NCBI GenBank assembly: GCA_022885665.1
Contig: JAGQDJ010000028.1
Span: 186,001 to 250,000 of the forward strand
Direction of reading: 5' to 3'
From: Triops longicaudatus
Taxonomy: Eukaryota; Arthropoda; Branchiopoda; Notostraca; Triopsidae
Length of the DNA: 64,000 nt
Below, in pieces: positions 40,001 to 53,600 of the stretch (the first letter of the stretch is position 1; every line of letters starts with the position of its first letter). The translations under genes were made by a program, and so were the position numbers. Under the pieces are notes generated by a model that saw only the letters and a list, made by a program, of their open reading frames with translations, was not told the origin of the DNA and searched no databases.

Positions 40001-40151
40001 TGTCCTCGGAAGAGAGGGACTGTGATAACCAGCAAACCGGAACAAGCGGCTGGCAGAAGTAGGGCATAATTCCTGGGTCGCTGCTGCTGTGCGATGGCGA
40101 AAACGTGGTGGACGACGACGGCGAAGAACGGGGACTTGCAGTTCTGAACAT
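37062..40151 (-). CDS. Nicotinic acetylcholine receptor alpha subunit, alpha1-like
   Basis: This is a subunit of the pentameric acetylcholine-gated cation channel of neuronal plasma membranes. Seven coding exons on the minus strand: 40151-39702, 39403-39359, 39077-38968, 38911-38731, 38609-38520, 38314-37397 and 37274-37062; 2007 nt, 668 residues, all phases consistent. Residues 89-105 are a hydrophobic signal core. The ligand-binding domain follows, with NNS sequon at 131, Cys loop C235-x13-C249 containing FPFD, and adjacent cysteines C308-C309 (YSCC), which define an alpha subunit. TM1 is about 325-350, GEK at 355-357 precedes the pore-lining TM2 (357-380), TM3 386-412, TM4 606-632. The exon order and residues around QLIDV, NVWVEQ, CVERYPDIFFN and the TM4 block closely follow insect alpha1-type subunits. 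Odd points are a long Ser/Thr/Pro-rich stretch before the signal core, and a Gly-rich TM3-TM4 loop. The first in-frame ATG after an upstream TAA is 40151; M29 (40067) is an alternative start. Confidence 0.93.
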
Positions 40152-41809
40152 GTCAACGAGCCGGGCAATCCAATTGCAATCGCAATGGCAATCCAATTTT
40201 GCGGTCGCCTTTTCATGGCCCAGAACAAATGAACCTAGGGCCTCCAAAAAGACAAGGTAGATTGCTTGTTAATACTTCAAGGTTTCCTCGCCCCATTTGA
40301 ATAGACAAACGGCCAAGGATGCATGTGAACCCCCAATAAAACGGCCTTTTTGCTGTTTATATCCAAAAAAGTAATCTGCTATGTTTGGAAAGTTTAGCCT
40401 TTAGAAAATATGTATTCCCCAAGTCCGTAGAACGTAATCTTTTATTTTTATCTTTTTAGGCTTTTCATAAAAGTGATTTAAAAGATTTTTTTAAAAAAAA
40501 GGAAGAAGAAGGCAAGCTGGTGAGACTGCGTAATACTATTGGAGGCTGAACGAGCATGTGTAATTTAGAAACTAAGGAACATTATAGAAGAAAAAAATGC
40601 GTAATTTTCCTATTAACCTCCTCTTCCCTTTCCAAACTATTCAACCAGAACGCTTAGAAAAAAAGAAGCAAGGAAGATACAGAGAAGATTTAATTGGAGA
40701 GTAACGAGATTAAACATTTTTGCGGCTGACAGAGCATTAGCGCTCAGTTTTCTTGGTAGACTTTCGATTGCAGAGCTTTTAGACTGGCTCAAAGTGATTA
40801 ACATAGCGAACACAATGTTCCTGAAGAATAGGACCTTTTCTGCTTGTTTGCCAGGTTGACAGGCATTCGCTGATGCAGATCCCGATGCAATTTTGTGAAC
40901 AGTTGGGAGTGCTTGATTGTCCTATCCGTGCGTCTTTGCTTCGCTCCCCGTGTATACAGCGTAAAAATTCCAAGCAGGTCTCGACAATGTATCCCCATAA
41001 GCAAAACGAGTTTGAAGTCCGAGGAAAAAGGAAATGAACTTGTCTTTGGCAGACGTAAAACTTTGTTAAGCACAAGACGCCTGGCCTTTCATCGTAATGT
41101 CTTATAACTCTTGCAGCATATAGGTAGGGTTTTCGTAGCATCTTTGCTTTCTACTTTTGGCCCGAAACCTTCGCTGTTAACAGACAGATCGAAGGGAACA
41201 GCTTAACCGCTTTACTGGGACCGGCGAGCTGGAACGAACAGTAGCTACATCTGCGTCACTGCCGAGACAGGCCAGTCCGCTGCTGTTGGGAAGGCACAAG
41301 TTTGTTACTTAAGTCGTGTTTGTCAAACTTGGGGCAGATCAGACATCCCCCTACCCCAACTATTACCGTCGCACTTTGACTACAGAACACTGGGTTCGCG
41401 CTCGGGATATGATGCTAGTCCGGCGCCTCTTATTTGCCAGCAGTTCCTTATTTTCCTCAACGCGGACTACCTACCCCAGATTTGGAGTGCTCTGTTTAAT
41501 GTAGATACAGTGGAATAGCACTGAGTTCGACATGCTGTCAAGTATTTCTCAGAAAGCAAGCAGCATGTACCATTCGTTTTAGCTTACAAGATTTCACAAG
41601 CTGCTGCTTCTCTACATTTCTTTTCACCAAAGCGACCGTTCATGTCTTGCGCTATCTATAAGAAGCTCCTTGCGTTGCTTCTTGTTTCGTCTTGTACGTA
41701 CTTTTGAGGTTAGGAATGCTATGGCGCATAATATTGCTTGCTGCCTTTTGCCCTGCTTTTACTGCTCTCTCGGCGCGGCCGGCATTCGATCAATAGAAAA
41801 GCAAGGGCC

Positions 41810-41842
41810 CAGCAGCAGCACTATACAGCAACAGCAGCAACA
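41810..41842. repeat. Impure CAG repeat
   Basis: CAG units interrupted by a short spacer and CAA units. It lies inside an open frame that would give a Ser/Gln or Gln-rich stretch, but no conserved protein surrounds it, so it is treated as non-coding. Confidence 0.6.
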
Positions 41843-42299
41843 CTCCAGTTTGCTTGCCTCCTTTCTTACTGGAAAGCGGGATACTCATCGACGAGCAGTG
41901 TGGACCCAAACGTTGGACAGAAAGAGCGCTATGATTTGCTTTCGTTGACAGTGTGTCAGACGAACCCTCGATTCTTATTTTTATATGCTACATTGCGTAT
42001 AAGCAAGCCAGACCCTACTAAGCCTATTACATAGCGTAAGTGTAGCAACTGGGGAGGATGAACCCGTTTTTGTGAGCGCTAGTGTAGGGTAGACCGCCAG
42101 TTCAGGAAATTCAGTATAATACAGCAAGGGGTGGCGTAGATCCCTGTTCCCGGCTGGATTGCCAATGTGATTGCTGCTCATTTCCGCACAGGAAACGTTG
42201 TTTGAAACCTTACTCGCTGATGAATCTTGGCTCAGTGTAATCCAAGCATCCTATAAATTTACCTTCACAAGCTTTTGCGTGCCTCAGTTAAAGAGCAAC

Positions 42300-42311
42300 C
42301 TAGTCGACTAG
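42300..42311. repeat. 12-bp perfect palindrome
   Basis: The sequence ctagtcgactag is its own reverse complement. It has no neighbouring gene to act on and may be chance. Confidence 0.4.
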
Positions 42312-42929
42312 TTGTTAGAGTGCTTTTATGGCGAGAAAATTAATGGCTACTCATCAGACGTTAAGAGAAATATTCTCACCCTTAGGAATTAGCCCAGGGA
42401 GTAAAAGGGAACCCTTGTGTAGGAGCGATAGGGGGCATTCGCGTTCTAATGACATCGTTGTACGCAGAAATTTTACTCCGCGCTTCGACAAAGAGACAAC
42501 CCTGCCGCAGCTTTGCGCTCCTCTGCCTTAAAAACTGCCCAGGGAGACAAGAAAAAGTGGGTGAGGCAGCTAACCCATAAAGCCCATTCGTCTATATTTA
42601 AGATGTTCCTTAAACCCTTACGATGGAAAAATATGGAAATAGGCATGATCAGAGCAAAGGAAAAGAGGCATGAGAGAAACAAAACTTAAGCTTTTGGACC
42701 GGGATTGCCAGCTAGCTGTTGAATCGATGCGTGCCTGGCTGCTGGGCTGTTTAACGAATCGGCTGCACTCGGGGAATGTGGAGGCAAGGTTTTCGTGTTA
42801 AATGTGTGAGGCTTGGCTTAGGAGATGCGATGAAGGCAGTGGAATCTTCTCCAGTCTTTGATTTCGAATAGCTTTCCTTTTCCTGTCTGAGCTGCTTGTG
42901 TTTAAGTCAGCATAAATGTACAATATGGC

Positions 42930-42966
42930 AATTTTTTTCTTTTTTTTTCTTTTCTTTTTTTTTTTT
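42930..42966. repeat. Poly(T) tract with C interruptions
   Basis: About 37 nt of almost pure T with three single C interruptions. It is intergenic low-complexity DNA. On the minus strand it is an A-rich run that could be a retroposon tail, though no element body was recognised. Confidence 0.75.
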
Positions 42967-43410
42967 GGTGCTTATAATAAGTGCCAGTTAAGCGAATTAC
43001 CATAGGTTGTCAAACAATGTTTAGGATGCGAAAGTTACGTTTCTTCCAACGCATCTCTGAGAGCACAATTGTATGGTTAATTCTTTATTTTGCCTAGACG
43101 TGGCGAGTACATTCTTCCGTGTTTTCTTTGACCGGAGGATGGTTTTGTGGGGAAAAATTCGTGTACGTCACGCGAGGCAGTTCTCATGTCGCGCAAGCTT
43201 GCATTTAAGGTGCAAATTGTGGCTCCCAGCTAAGCAAAAAGGCAGTGTTTTAGCAGTCGTTATTTCTTAGCATTCTTTTCTGGACGGTTCATAATGACAC
43301 TTTTTTTTTGCTTGGTTAAGAACACGAATACCAGAGCGAAGCTCAGTAGCACGGGAGTCATATTTTTGGCATCCGTGCTTATGAAATTCGCGAAAGATTT
43401 ATTACACATT

Positions 43411-43431
43411 GGATCGGATAGGATCGGATCG
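43411..43431. repeat. Short GGATCGGAT-type tandem repeat
   Basis: The unit ggatcggata is followed at once by a near copy, ggatcggatc, making a 10-nt tandem pair in intergenic DNA. Confidence 0.55.
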
Positions 43432-44539
43432 CAGTTAGGGGTATATATGATATGGAGTACATGAGTCGTGTGAGTATATGTAGCGCAAGGCAAAGTATGT
43501 CTTTCGTGTTCCAGTATTCCTTTTTTGTTTGTAGATTACAGCAAACACACCCGCAAAAGAAAAACCACTTTTTGTGAAGTACGAACGTCTTGGGTGAAGC
43601 GAAGAAAAGGAAAGGTCTACCGGCCTCTAAAAAAAGTCTACTAGTCTTCTATTGGTTTTCTACCATTACAAGAAATGTTGAGACTGTGGTGCATTCTGCA
43701 CTGACAAACACAGAGAGAAGAAAAACACTTGCTGCAGATGCAAGAAATGTTATTTGGCTCTCTGTTAAGATACCATATCCGTTAACTAGCAACAAACCAT
43801 ACTATTAACTTGTTTGTCTCAATTCTACAGCATGAAGCGAGCATGTGCTTTTGAGAGCGCTAGGTGAAGGAAAGTTTTAACGAGTAACCAAATTGAAAAC
43901 CCATCCACGGCATTTATCCCTTTCTGACCCTACTCAGCGGGGATGCTTCCCTTTATTTTCTGATTTAGTCACCCATGCAGAGCGGATGACTGTGAAAGGT
44001 GATTCCGATTAACGGGAATCAATTGACATTCGAAGACGTTTACGAGTCATTGTATAAGCAAAACCCATTCTCGAAATCGTATATTCGAGCAAAACAAAAA
44101 CGTGCCCAATACCGTTCTTCCACCACGTGAGGCTAATGAATTTGCACGCGGAGGTGAAAAGGATCTATCGTTTATGGGATTTCATAACGGTGGTATCCAA
44201 GGTTCCGTGAGGGCCAAAAATTCACACTATGGGAGTTGAAATATTTCCTTGTGTACAATAGGTTGTATCCCTCCGTTGCGCAAATGTTTCAAAACTGTGT
44301 AAATTACCCAATATTGAGCAGTATTTTTTTAGGTAATGATTTTGCCTAATTTACTTGTGTTGGGGAAATAATATTCCTTATTAGAAATATTCTAGTAATA
44401 CATAAAAAAGCTTATGAAGTACTGATTTATGGAGCCTCGAACCACGCTTATTAACTCTATAGTAATTAGAAGTACTCTATTTTTAGTATACGACTTTACT
44501 GCACGTTCGTTTACTAAAATATAGTGCTTCACGTATAAG

Positions 44540-44579
44540 TTAACCAGTAATACCATGCATTAACCAGTAATACCATGTA
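44540..44579. repeat. 20-nt tandem duplication
   Basis: A 20-nt unit beginning ttaaccagtaataccatg occurs twice in direct tandem. The inner motif accagtaat recurs about 90 nt downstream. The near identity suggests a recent duplication. Confidence 0.75.
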
Positions 44580-47500
44580 ATGTATCTAGCCCAGTAGAAA
44601 AAACATAAAATACTAATTATTCTATCAGTATGACATAATTATAGGCATTGGAACTAATTTATTTCTTACCAGTAATGTTTCACAAATGGCATTGTGTTGC
44701 AAACTAGCCTTTATTTAAAAATAGTAAAACAGAGGAAATGCGGATTGCATCGTACAAATTCACTTACGCGTTTCGGTATTATTTGTTAATCGCGTAATTT
44801 GAGGTGTTTAGTGTTGAAGTTAGGACAGTTTTCTCCATTGCTCAGTCGAAGGTTCGTCAAAAACACTGTGGCTCTATCCAATTGTGAAGGTCGACATCTG
44901 AGTGGTGGTGTTTAGTCAGAAATATGGCTGCTTATAAGACCTGATTGCCAAGCATAGCAAAAGCTTAATTGAAAAGCTTTCCATAAGAGAGTAGTGGAAT
45001 ATTCCCCGCTAATTTATAGGTAACGGAACCGAATTTCCGAAAGAGTGAATTATTGTCGATCTCGTCATAGCTTGTTGCTTGCATGGACGAAGTTGGTGTC
45101 TATAGAATTTATTGGACATTGAATTCTCTTTAGGCGAATTTCTTGGGCCACTAACATAATTAACGCTCGTGCTATTAGGACCAGGCGCCGTTTCTTTCTA
45201 TCCTATCACTACTCCGTGCCAAAGTCAAGGATATTGCTGCCACAGTGCTTTCTTGCTGTCCTTTTTCGTATCGTACTAAGGTCTCCTGCATCCCCTCACT
45301 TGCCTTTTGCAGTAATTCAATAAACCAATGTATTGACAAAGCCAGGAGTCCTGCCCAACTTTCCTTGGACCTGGCGAACCTCTTTATAAATACTCCTGGG
45401 TTTGAGAGTCTGGACTTATCAATGGCAGATCACTTTTAGCTACAAGATGCATCTAAATAACATGTTCGCTGTAGTGTGTGGCTGACCAATGACGTGTGAG
45501 ACGGCAGTAGAAAACAAATATTGATCAACAACCTGTGAGATTCCGGCCGAGCCCGATGAGCACACATCGTCCGAGCTCTATTAAACGGGGAAGAAGGAGG
45601 ACAATCCCAGGCAGACCTAGATGCTGTATGCATTGTAATACACTTTGTACCATATTCGCAAATAATATTGTCATGACAACTGACTGAATGGTTGAGTTTG
45701 AGTGTCGAAAGGTAGAATAGCTCTTAAACGGAAACTGAGGTGCTTTGTGGCGAAATATAGTACATTTATGCAATGATCAATAATTTACAAAAACTCTGAG
45801 ATCACTGAAATGTTTCTTAAAAGAACTGTTGTACTACAAATATCACGACAAATGAGCACCCGCTGTTTCCATGAAAAAGACGGAGAACGATGTTTCGGGT
45901 TCCAGCATCTTGGCTCGTCGTGCTTCCAACGTGAAATCCTTATCGTATTTCACGCTAGGGTGCCTGGCAAGAGAAGTCTGCGACTTCATCGCTTTTTTTT
46001 TTACTTACCTTGACAAGTACGGAAGTTAACATTGAGTTACGTCGAACTGAGGACACATTTGTCCATCATGGCTCGACTGATCATAATTATCCAGTCAGTT
46101 ATTAGTGGAAGAAAGGAACCGATTGCTTAAACGGAGTATCACTTAAGTGTTACGCTCAGCAGACGTCACTTTATCGAACGAATCAGGGACCGCTAAACTA
46201 AAACACTGTAGTCTAGCTGACTACTTGGAACTTCTTTGGCGTGTGAAGTTCACACGAGGCGCAACACTTTAGAAACAAGTAGTGACCGTGGAATGTTGTC
46301 ATTAACGACATTTAAGTACACGGATCTCGTATTTCCTCAGATTTCCAGTTCTTGTCCTCTCTCACTCCCTGGCTTCCTTCCTGTTCTCCCTGTGAACCGA
46401 CGTCTTACATGTTACCAGGAAAGGCGTTGCCGTAATACTGCGGTGTTTCAGGAGCGCTTCAATCCCGCGTGCGCGGTAGCCAGGGCTGGTTTAATGCAGC
46501 ACGCATTAGGCAACTTTTCCCACTTACAGGGTTTGAGTTCAGAGTTATAGCGTTGTTGAAGCTTCGGCGCAAAGCGAAACCTTTTCTTCAGCTTCATGCG
46601 GAGCATGGTGTCAAAAGAAAATTAAAAGACGTATATCTTTTTCTCGCTAACTTTAAAAAAATATTAGAGACCTGTGTGGAGTTTGGATATACAATTATAC
46701 TTCATACCATAGATATATTATGTGTACGTTTTCAGTTAATAATGACAAAATTGACATCGACGAATAGTGCAACAGTAGATACGCTAGTATAAGCCGTGCT
46801 CACGCTGAGTAAGTATTTATAAAGGTAGCCTATATACGGACATGAGTGGAAGAAATTTGGTATAAATGTGAGGAACACTAATGTACTTTTGCCACAACAT
46901 GATTTTACAGGTTGTCTTCAGCATTTTTTGGCGAACACCCACTTTTGCCTAATTTCTCGCTTTTAGAAATCGCCTAGGATTTTCCATGAATTCTATTCTA
47001 AAGAAAAAAAACTAACACATGGTATCGTATTATTTTTTGTAATGAACGATAAAAGTCAACTGTTTAACGGATTCTGAATTTTAGAAGTTAAAGGTAAAAC
47101 AGGATTGTTAATGGGTTAACAAGAAAAATATCTTGGAACGCCAAATAAAGGAAGAATTTCGGGGATTCACCCAGAAATGTTTAAAATAGGCACAAAATTT
47201 TCAATGCGTAGGCCATTTCAAGGGGTTGTTAAAAAAATTAGCAAATCACTAGACTCCAATTTTAGGCAGTGGGTATTAATTATTCATTAATATCTGCTAC
47301 CTGAGAATCGGGGTTTCTTAAGATTTCATACCTATTAAAAATTATAAATTAAGGAAAACTATCCTACTTTTATAACATAAAGACGGTTCTATAGAAAAAA
47401 GTATTTTTATGTTCATTATCTCTCAAATATAAAATGAAATTCGCGGACTTTAAATTACCCAAAGTATACATCGTGAAAACTGCTTTCTCTGGCAAAATTA

Positions 47501-47596
47501 TTCTTTTCGTCATAAACTAAGAAAAACTCGTATTTTGTGCGACACAACAATAAAAATAAAATACAGTAAAAAAAAATTCTTGTGAAAGAAATACTC

Positions 47597-47637
47597 GATT
47601 AAAGGCAATTGACAAAAATTAAAGATTAAAGGCAATT
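47597..47637. repeat. Direct repeat of a 14-nt motif with 27-nt period
   Basis: The motif gattaaaggcaatt occurs exactly at 47597-47610 and 47624-47637, in AT-rich intergenic DNA. Confidence 0.65.
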
Positions 47638-50600
47638 ATATTATGGGTATATTTCAGCATATTATAAGTGATAAACTGTACCGTTTTCGTGAAACCAACT
47701 TCGAAATTTCCTTATATATTTCGTTTTTGTTAAGGTTGTTACGGTTGCTGTGTTAGAAAAAAAAGTATTGTAGTTTGTAGTTCGTCTTATCAGTAATTGC
47801 TAAATCCTTCACCAGACATTTAATACCTATCGAATGATTGAGTGCCTCCCTACCGCCCACTACGGGCTAACCACCCACCGAAAATTTCAAACGTCCACCT
47901 TTTACACCCTTAGTTTTATGCATTACTTGTGAGCTAGGTTACCGTAGGTTTTTATACTTCGGCTCGCCTAATCTAGGAACCTACAGGCAAAGCCAATGAG
48001 AGCGCTGAAATATATTCTGTTACGGTTACAGTAGAAGCCGACTTTCCAGTCTCACTTTAGCCATCTATAATTTCAGCCAGCTTTTTTTTTCGCGGATCAG
48101 CTTTCTGGTGTTCACTGTACTGAAAAAAATCCGTTTGCAATACTCCAAGGCAATTTTCCCGACTCGGAAGTAAAATTACTGATTGTTACTAGACATACAA
48201 ATGATAGTTAACATTTATATCAAATATATGTAGTGTATGCAGCTTTTGTTCTCCTTTTACTTTGGAACCATCTTTGGCATAGTCTATCGACAGCAGCTTT
48301 TTCTTATTTCTATGGTTGTTATTATTTTTTTAAGTAGGAAGCTAACCGGCTTTTTGTTTGGCCAGCTCATGAATGTTTTCAGAAAGATTGCATAAGAGGG
48401 CGTGTGCTGTGTCCAATAAAACTATGTATTTTTTCCCCTTTTGTGCACTTATATTAGCAAGACGGAGACACCTTGAGTAAGGATATTCCAAAGTTTCAGC
48501 TGGAAACGATTACGTACGGTTTTCACCAGCACATTCTGTCTGATTTGAGGAAAGGGTCAGTTCTCGTTTTTCGAGTAAATATTATCCAGAAGAACAGCTA
48601 ACGAGCAGGTTAGTTCGTACACTTTTACTCAATTCGCTTCCCTCTCTCCGAGTAGTACCATTGTGGAACGTCAGGGAATACATTGAACAGCAACGGAACC
48701 CCAGCTGGTCTTTTTGGATATAATCGTTGATGGCCATTAAAACTTGCTATGACAACTATCGCATGAATCGAAGTACGGCAGTCACAAGCGGAGGCGTTGC
48801 TCACGTTCTAGTTAAAAGTTTCTTTGTGGATTCGCTGTGTCAAATTTCTTGAGTTGGGAGTTGCTACAAGGAATGCAAACTCGGCTCTTCAGGAACGAAT
48901 AGTGTTGGCGTCATTTGTCAACTTGGCAAATACTTCACGGTGACATCCTTCAGTGTCTTCCGTAATCGATCTTTTTACCTGCACGCCGAGATTGTCGAGA
49001 AAACTGTCGTAAAATTCGCTTTTATAAGCGAAAGGCTTTTGTGCAGAAGTATTTTATGAGTCAAATCCTTTTGCCTCCCTTTTCTCTCGAGAAATTTGAG
49101 ACGCGAAGATAGCCAAGCACAGCTTTTTCACTTGTTCGATTACGCTAAGTTTCCATCCTGTTTCCAGGATTTATTTACACCACTAAATTTGCTTGCCTTG
49201 GAAGCAATAAATCCATAGAAAGTTACCAACGTCGCAGGAACGACAAGGCGGGGTCTTTGGACCGTCCGCGTGCGAAGGCCGATAATCTTACTTTCTGAAT
49301 CGGAATAGCCTTTCTAAAAACAATTGGGTGTCACTCCAGCCTTTCGTACAAGTACCAATTCCATTACTAGTCTTTCCTTGGGCTGTCTTTTTTAGAAAAT
49401 ATACAGCCTGAGAAGAATGGTGGAACCAATGCTTAACTGAGTTATTACTAGCTCCCCCTTCTGGTATTGGAGTAGAAGAAAAGCGTAGTAAACTGCTTTC
49501 CCTTAAATGGAAAACTTTTTGCTTGGGATATGTTTAATAAGAATGAATACGTACCATATAGCGCGTATTGTGTAACAAAGCATGTATATAACCTACATTT
49601 CGTCGAAGCTTTGGTACAAACGGACAACAGACTATGAGTGGAATGTTACTGGTTTCGTGTGTCGGTGGCCAAAGGAGCTAAAATATATTGTCAATCAAGG
49701 GTCAGAGCTTCGTGATCTTCGTTCTTTGTACGCGTTCAGTCGTCATTTTTGGGTCCTTTTCGTGTCGCAGGCTGGCTTGTTATCGTGATACAAAACTTCC
49801 CAGCTGCACAACGTGTGCGAAAAAAAGAGCCAAGCGTAAAGCTTTTATGTCAAACAGCTCAATAAGAAGAGCATCCTTCTCCTACTTTCACTGGGCAAGT
49901 ACTCTGAAAGCTTGAATGATACTCTGGAAGACAGAATGTGTCTTGCTGGACAATGCAAAGATTAATATCCCAAAAATGTGGAGCAAAAAATATCCTGGCC
50001 GCGTTGTTGGATAGCATGGAATGCCTTGAAATAGTGAGATATTCTCGTTTGCCTGTTTACGACAAAGTGGCTTCCTTGGCCCATAGATTCTTTCCACCGC
50101 TTACGAGGAGAGTGACGACAGCCATATCTCTTCAAGTTCTCAAAGATCACCAAGACGAGTTCATCGAAAGTGAATAAAAATAATTGGCGGTACTTTATTA
50201 TTAGGTCTTCGATGTTGAGTGTCCATTCGGAAAGTCTACGAGAAAAAATAACCCGCTATATAACATTGGACACTTTTTTGTGTTATTTTGGTAGACTGCA
50301 GGAAATACGAAGCTGTGCCATGTCCGAGCAATATTGAGTTCTCTTATGGCTGCTCGTGTACTTGTCTGTTGCTTTTCCTTGGGGTCGTAATTCTTGGAAA
50401 AATGGGCTTCTATTGACCTTCACATGTATTGCGCTCGTGTCTTCATTGCTCAAGATTCAAGTTGGTACTCTGTACTTACAGCGATCGGGGACTTACCTTG
50501 ATATAACTTCTTAAGTCTTGCAGCAAGCTTAAAGCTGTCCATATATTAAATAACTCATGCGACTGGAAAACAATGTATTGAACAACTCATTCGACAGAAA

Positions 50601-53600
50601 TTCTACCAAATGAGAACTTACGTTTACCACAATATGCTTTCCTTCTTAAAATAGTCGCAAATTTAAAAAAAAAATAAATGAGAGAGTCTTTACTGCTGTT
50701 TACAAATGCAAAGAGGTGATTTTTCTTACTTTTGTCCATTTTTTTTTTTTATTTTCGGGTGTCGCTTGCAGCAGTGCACACACGAATGCTAATGTCGCAA
50801 ACGGTAACATATGCAAACCTGACTCTTGACTCATCGGAGAAGTCAGTAAGTAAGTGCGTTCAGCATTTTGCGTTGTCATAAAACGACAGTTCTGGGGCGA
50901 GAATATGCTGGGAAATGCGCTTTGTGCATGTGACTACGGCACAGAAATAGGTCGAGCTACAGATGCCGCCTATATTGAAGGGATTATGGGATCAAAGAAG
51001 ACTTTTTGATGCTTTCTTTGCACTTTTATTTCATGTGCGCCAAGCAATTTTAGCTTGCTCATGAAAGAATTGTACATATATAATAAGGATAGAAGTATAG
51101 TATTAGGTCGCTTTTTGCTTTCCCAGGAGCAAATTGCCAGTTTTCTGTAAAACCTTAAAATAGTCTCAATCTTGTAGGCTTTTATCTTATAAGTTGCTGC
51201 ATGCGCTAAAACTTACTTCCTTTTCGTTAACATTTATTCATTGCAGGATTTTTGGATGGAAACTTTAACGTGATTTTTTCGATTATCATTTTCCATAACC
51301 ATTTGACACTTGAATCGCTACATTCTAATAGCGTTATACTCGCGACTGACTAAAGAAGAGATAGTTTTAAGACGTCGATAATACAAAAGTAGACGCATAT
51401 AATTAGTGCCCTTTTGACGACTATTTCTCTAGGTGTAAATTCTTGTATAACTCGCACAAATACTTTTCCGTTATACTCACTTTAATTTCCCTATTGAGGA
51501 ATCTAGCATTCCCTCGCCCCCTCGTCGTGAGCACGCCAGAACTCGATGTATTATATACGTGTGTTTAAAACTCTACCGAAATGAATGAGAACAACAACAG
51601 ATTTTGTTGCAATTTCCGAAGATAATTGAAGTTTTCATCTGTCAATTTCGAGGTAAAATGCCCCATGATTACACTGTGGCCCCATAAGAGTGCGAAAAAC
51701 TGTAAGCTTGCCAATCCACGCCAACGGTAGCTTCATATACTAAGATCCTTGTGTCGTAACACCGTTCACGTACGTTTCCTGACTCCGTGACGTGAAATAT
51801 CTTCTGTCGCAGGACCAATGGGAAAAGGTCGCTCCCATTTCTTACGATTCCAGGGTCAATATTCGTCCTCAGTTCTAATAAACCAGTTAGATAACATTTG
51901 GGTAGAGAGGAACTGAGAGCTTCCTGTCCAAAATAATTTGTAACATTAGCTAAAACCGCTTCAGTGCAAACTTCTAAAATATCCAATATTGACCGGGCTT
52001 CTTACTTATCATTTGCCATCGATGGTGGGAGGGGAGGTCGCTGAGTAGAAATGGACGATGTGACGCTTACTGAAGGCTCCCTCGAGAGAAAGGAAAGGCC
52101 CTGTACTTCCCATACTTTGGCTCTATTTTTTAGCCTTATTTCCTTGAGTACATATAGCTTGTCCATTTATTTCCTTCGCTACTGAGCAATAGGTCCCTCT
52201 TGAGTTGAACAGTAAAAAAGAAGTGTCTCGGCAGAAAAATTATAATACATATATCGAACTGATGGTGCTTAAGGTAAAAAAAGGATAAAAATTTATGGTA
52301 AAGTAAAAGTTCAAGAAATAACTGTTCAAAGATGCTATCGTTGATCCCATGTGGGCTGCGTTGAAGACTCGCGGAAGACAGGATAACGCGCAAGGATGAA
52401 AGGGTAACATGCGAAGCTTGTTTTTAATACGAGTTGTTTGCTCGGTTGTTTGAGTCGATTTTTAGTGTAGGCATTCTCGTAGGATTTAAGCGTACGAGGA
52501 TGTGCTATTGGTATGGAAAGCTACGAGAGATATACTGTCTTATTATATTCATGTTTCTTCACCCTCAAACATTACCCGTGAGAGCGAATATGTGCAGGAA
52601 CTGTCACGTAAGGGCTATAAATTCGGGAAAATTTTGAGCTTGCTTGAAAGTGGTAGACTCGCGACGCAGATAGGAAAGAATGGGGGTTCGCAACATTTTC
52701 CTTGGATCTAAATTTTCTGTAAATACGAGAGCGTTGGTGTTCCTAGCACGCGTTTTTGCTAAGATTCATATCATAACATGACAATGCTCTGAGTGGCTCT
52801 GGGATCGTGCTGGAAATGAGACCCTACAAAACCGAGTCTAGTTATTGGCTTTTTGTTCAGTTGACCCTCTTTATTGTATTAAATTATGGGCACTTTATAG
52901 GAATAAAAGGATTCTTTCAAAGGGAATGCATATTGCGCGGATACTTTCTTCGCGGATATATGGGACGGGAAATTGCTAGTACAAAGTTATGAGTTGTCTT
53001 CGAGAGTTACGGCGGGGTATGTACTCACTTCTGTTCCGAACTCCGTAGGCTTTGAACTTTGTAAGCAGAGAGGGCCAAGAAATGACCCTCTTTTCCCCTC
53101 TCAGCCTAAGGCAATATTGAAAGGTCTTGTCGTAATGCTCCTTGAAACTACCTAGCAGAGTTAGAATTAACAGTTTGTCAAGATTACCAGGTAAAGTGTC
53201 TATTGAATGCATTTTATGAAAAAAGCAGAGTGTTCCATTCCGTTCTATTTTTCCGCAGGACGAAAATTTACTACTTGAGTAACGTGCCATGCTAGCATGC
53301 AGATGTGCTAACTATATTATGACTTGGCGTTCATAATGCTGCAGTAACTTCGCACAACTTGTCGTTGGTTTTGTTTGTTCTGCTAATGAGCTTGATATAC
53401 ATCATCGAGTGCATTAACGCGAGTGTGGGGAATTTGGTAATAAGTATACTTGCCAATTATACATATTCACAGGTACTACTCCGATATTTTTTTATTCTAA
53501 AAAGAAATAAGCCCGTGAATGAAGCGAGGAAGTAAATTTGATGACTTCCTGTGGACAGTGGAGAGATAAGGCATTGTTTGACTTTAACTTTGTTGCTCGC

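Larger units (their letters stand above)
44240..48250. other. AT-rich, ORF-poor block
   Basis: Base composition by eye is more AT-rich here than in the rest of the window, and few open frames longer than 60 codons occur except between 45.2 and 46.8 kb. The block contains the 20-nt tandem pair at 44540 and the 14-nt direct repeats at 47597. I see no coding signal. Possible explanations are decayed repeats or scaffold-like AT-rich DNA. Confidence 0.45.

Noticed and set aside
39857..40228. 123-codon minus-strand frame rich in Arg and Ile-Ala repeats
   Set aside because: It is an out-of-frame shadow of receptor exon 1, which carries the conserved ligand-binding domain start.
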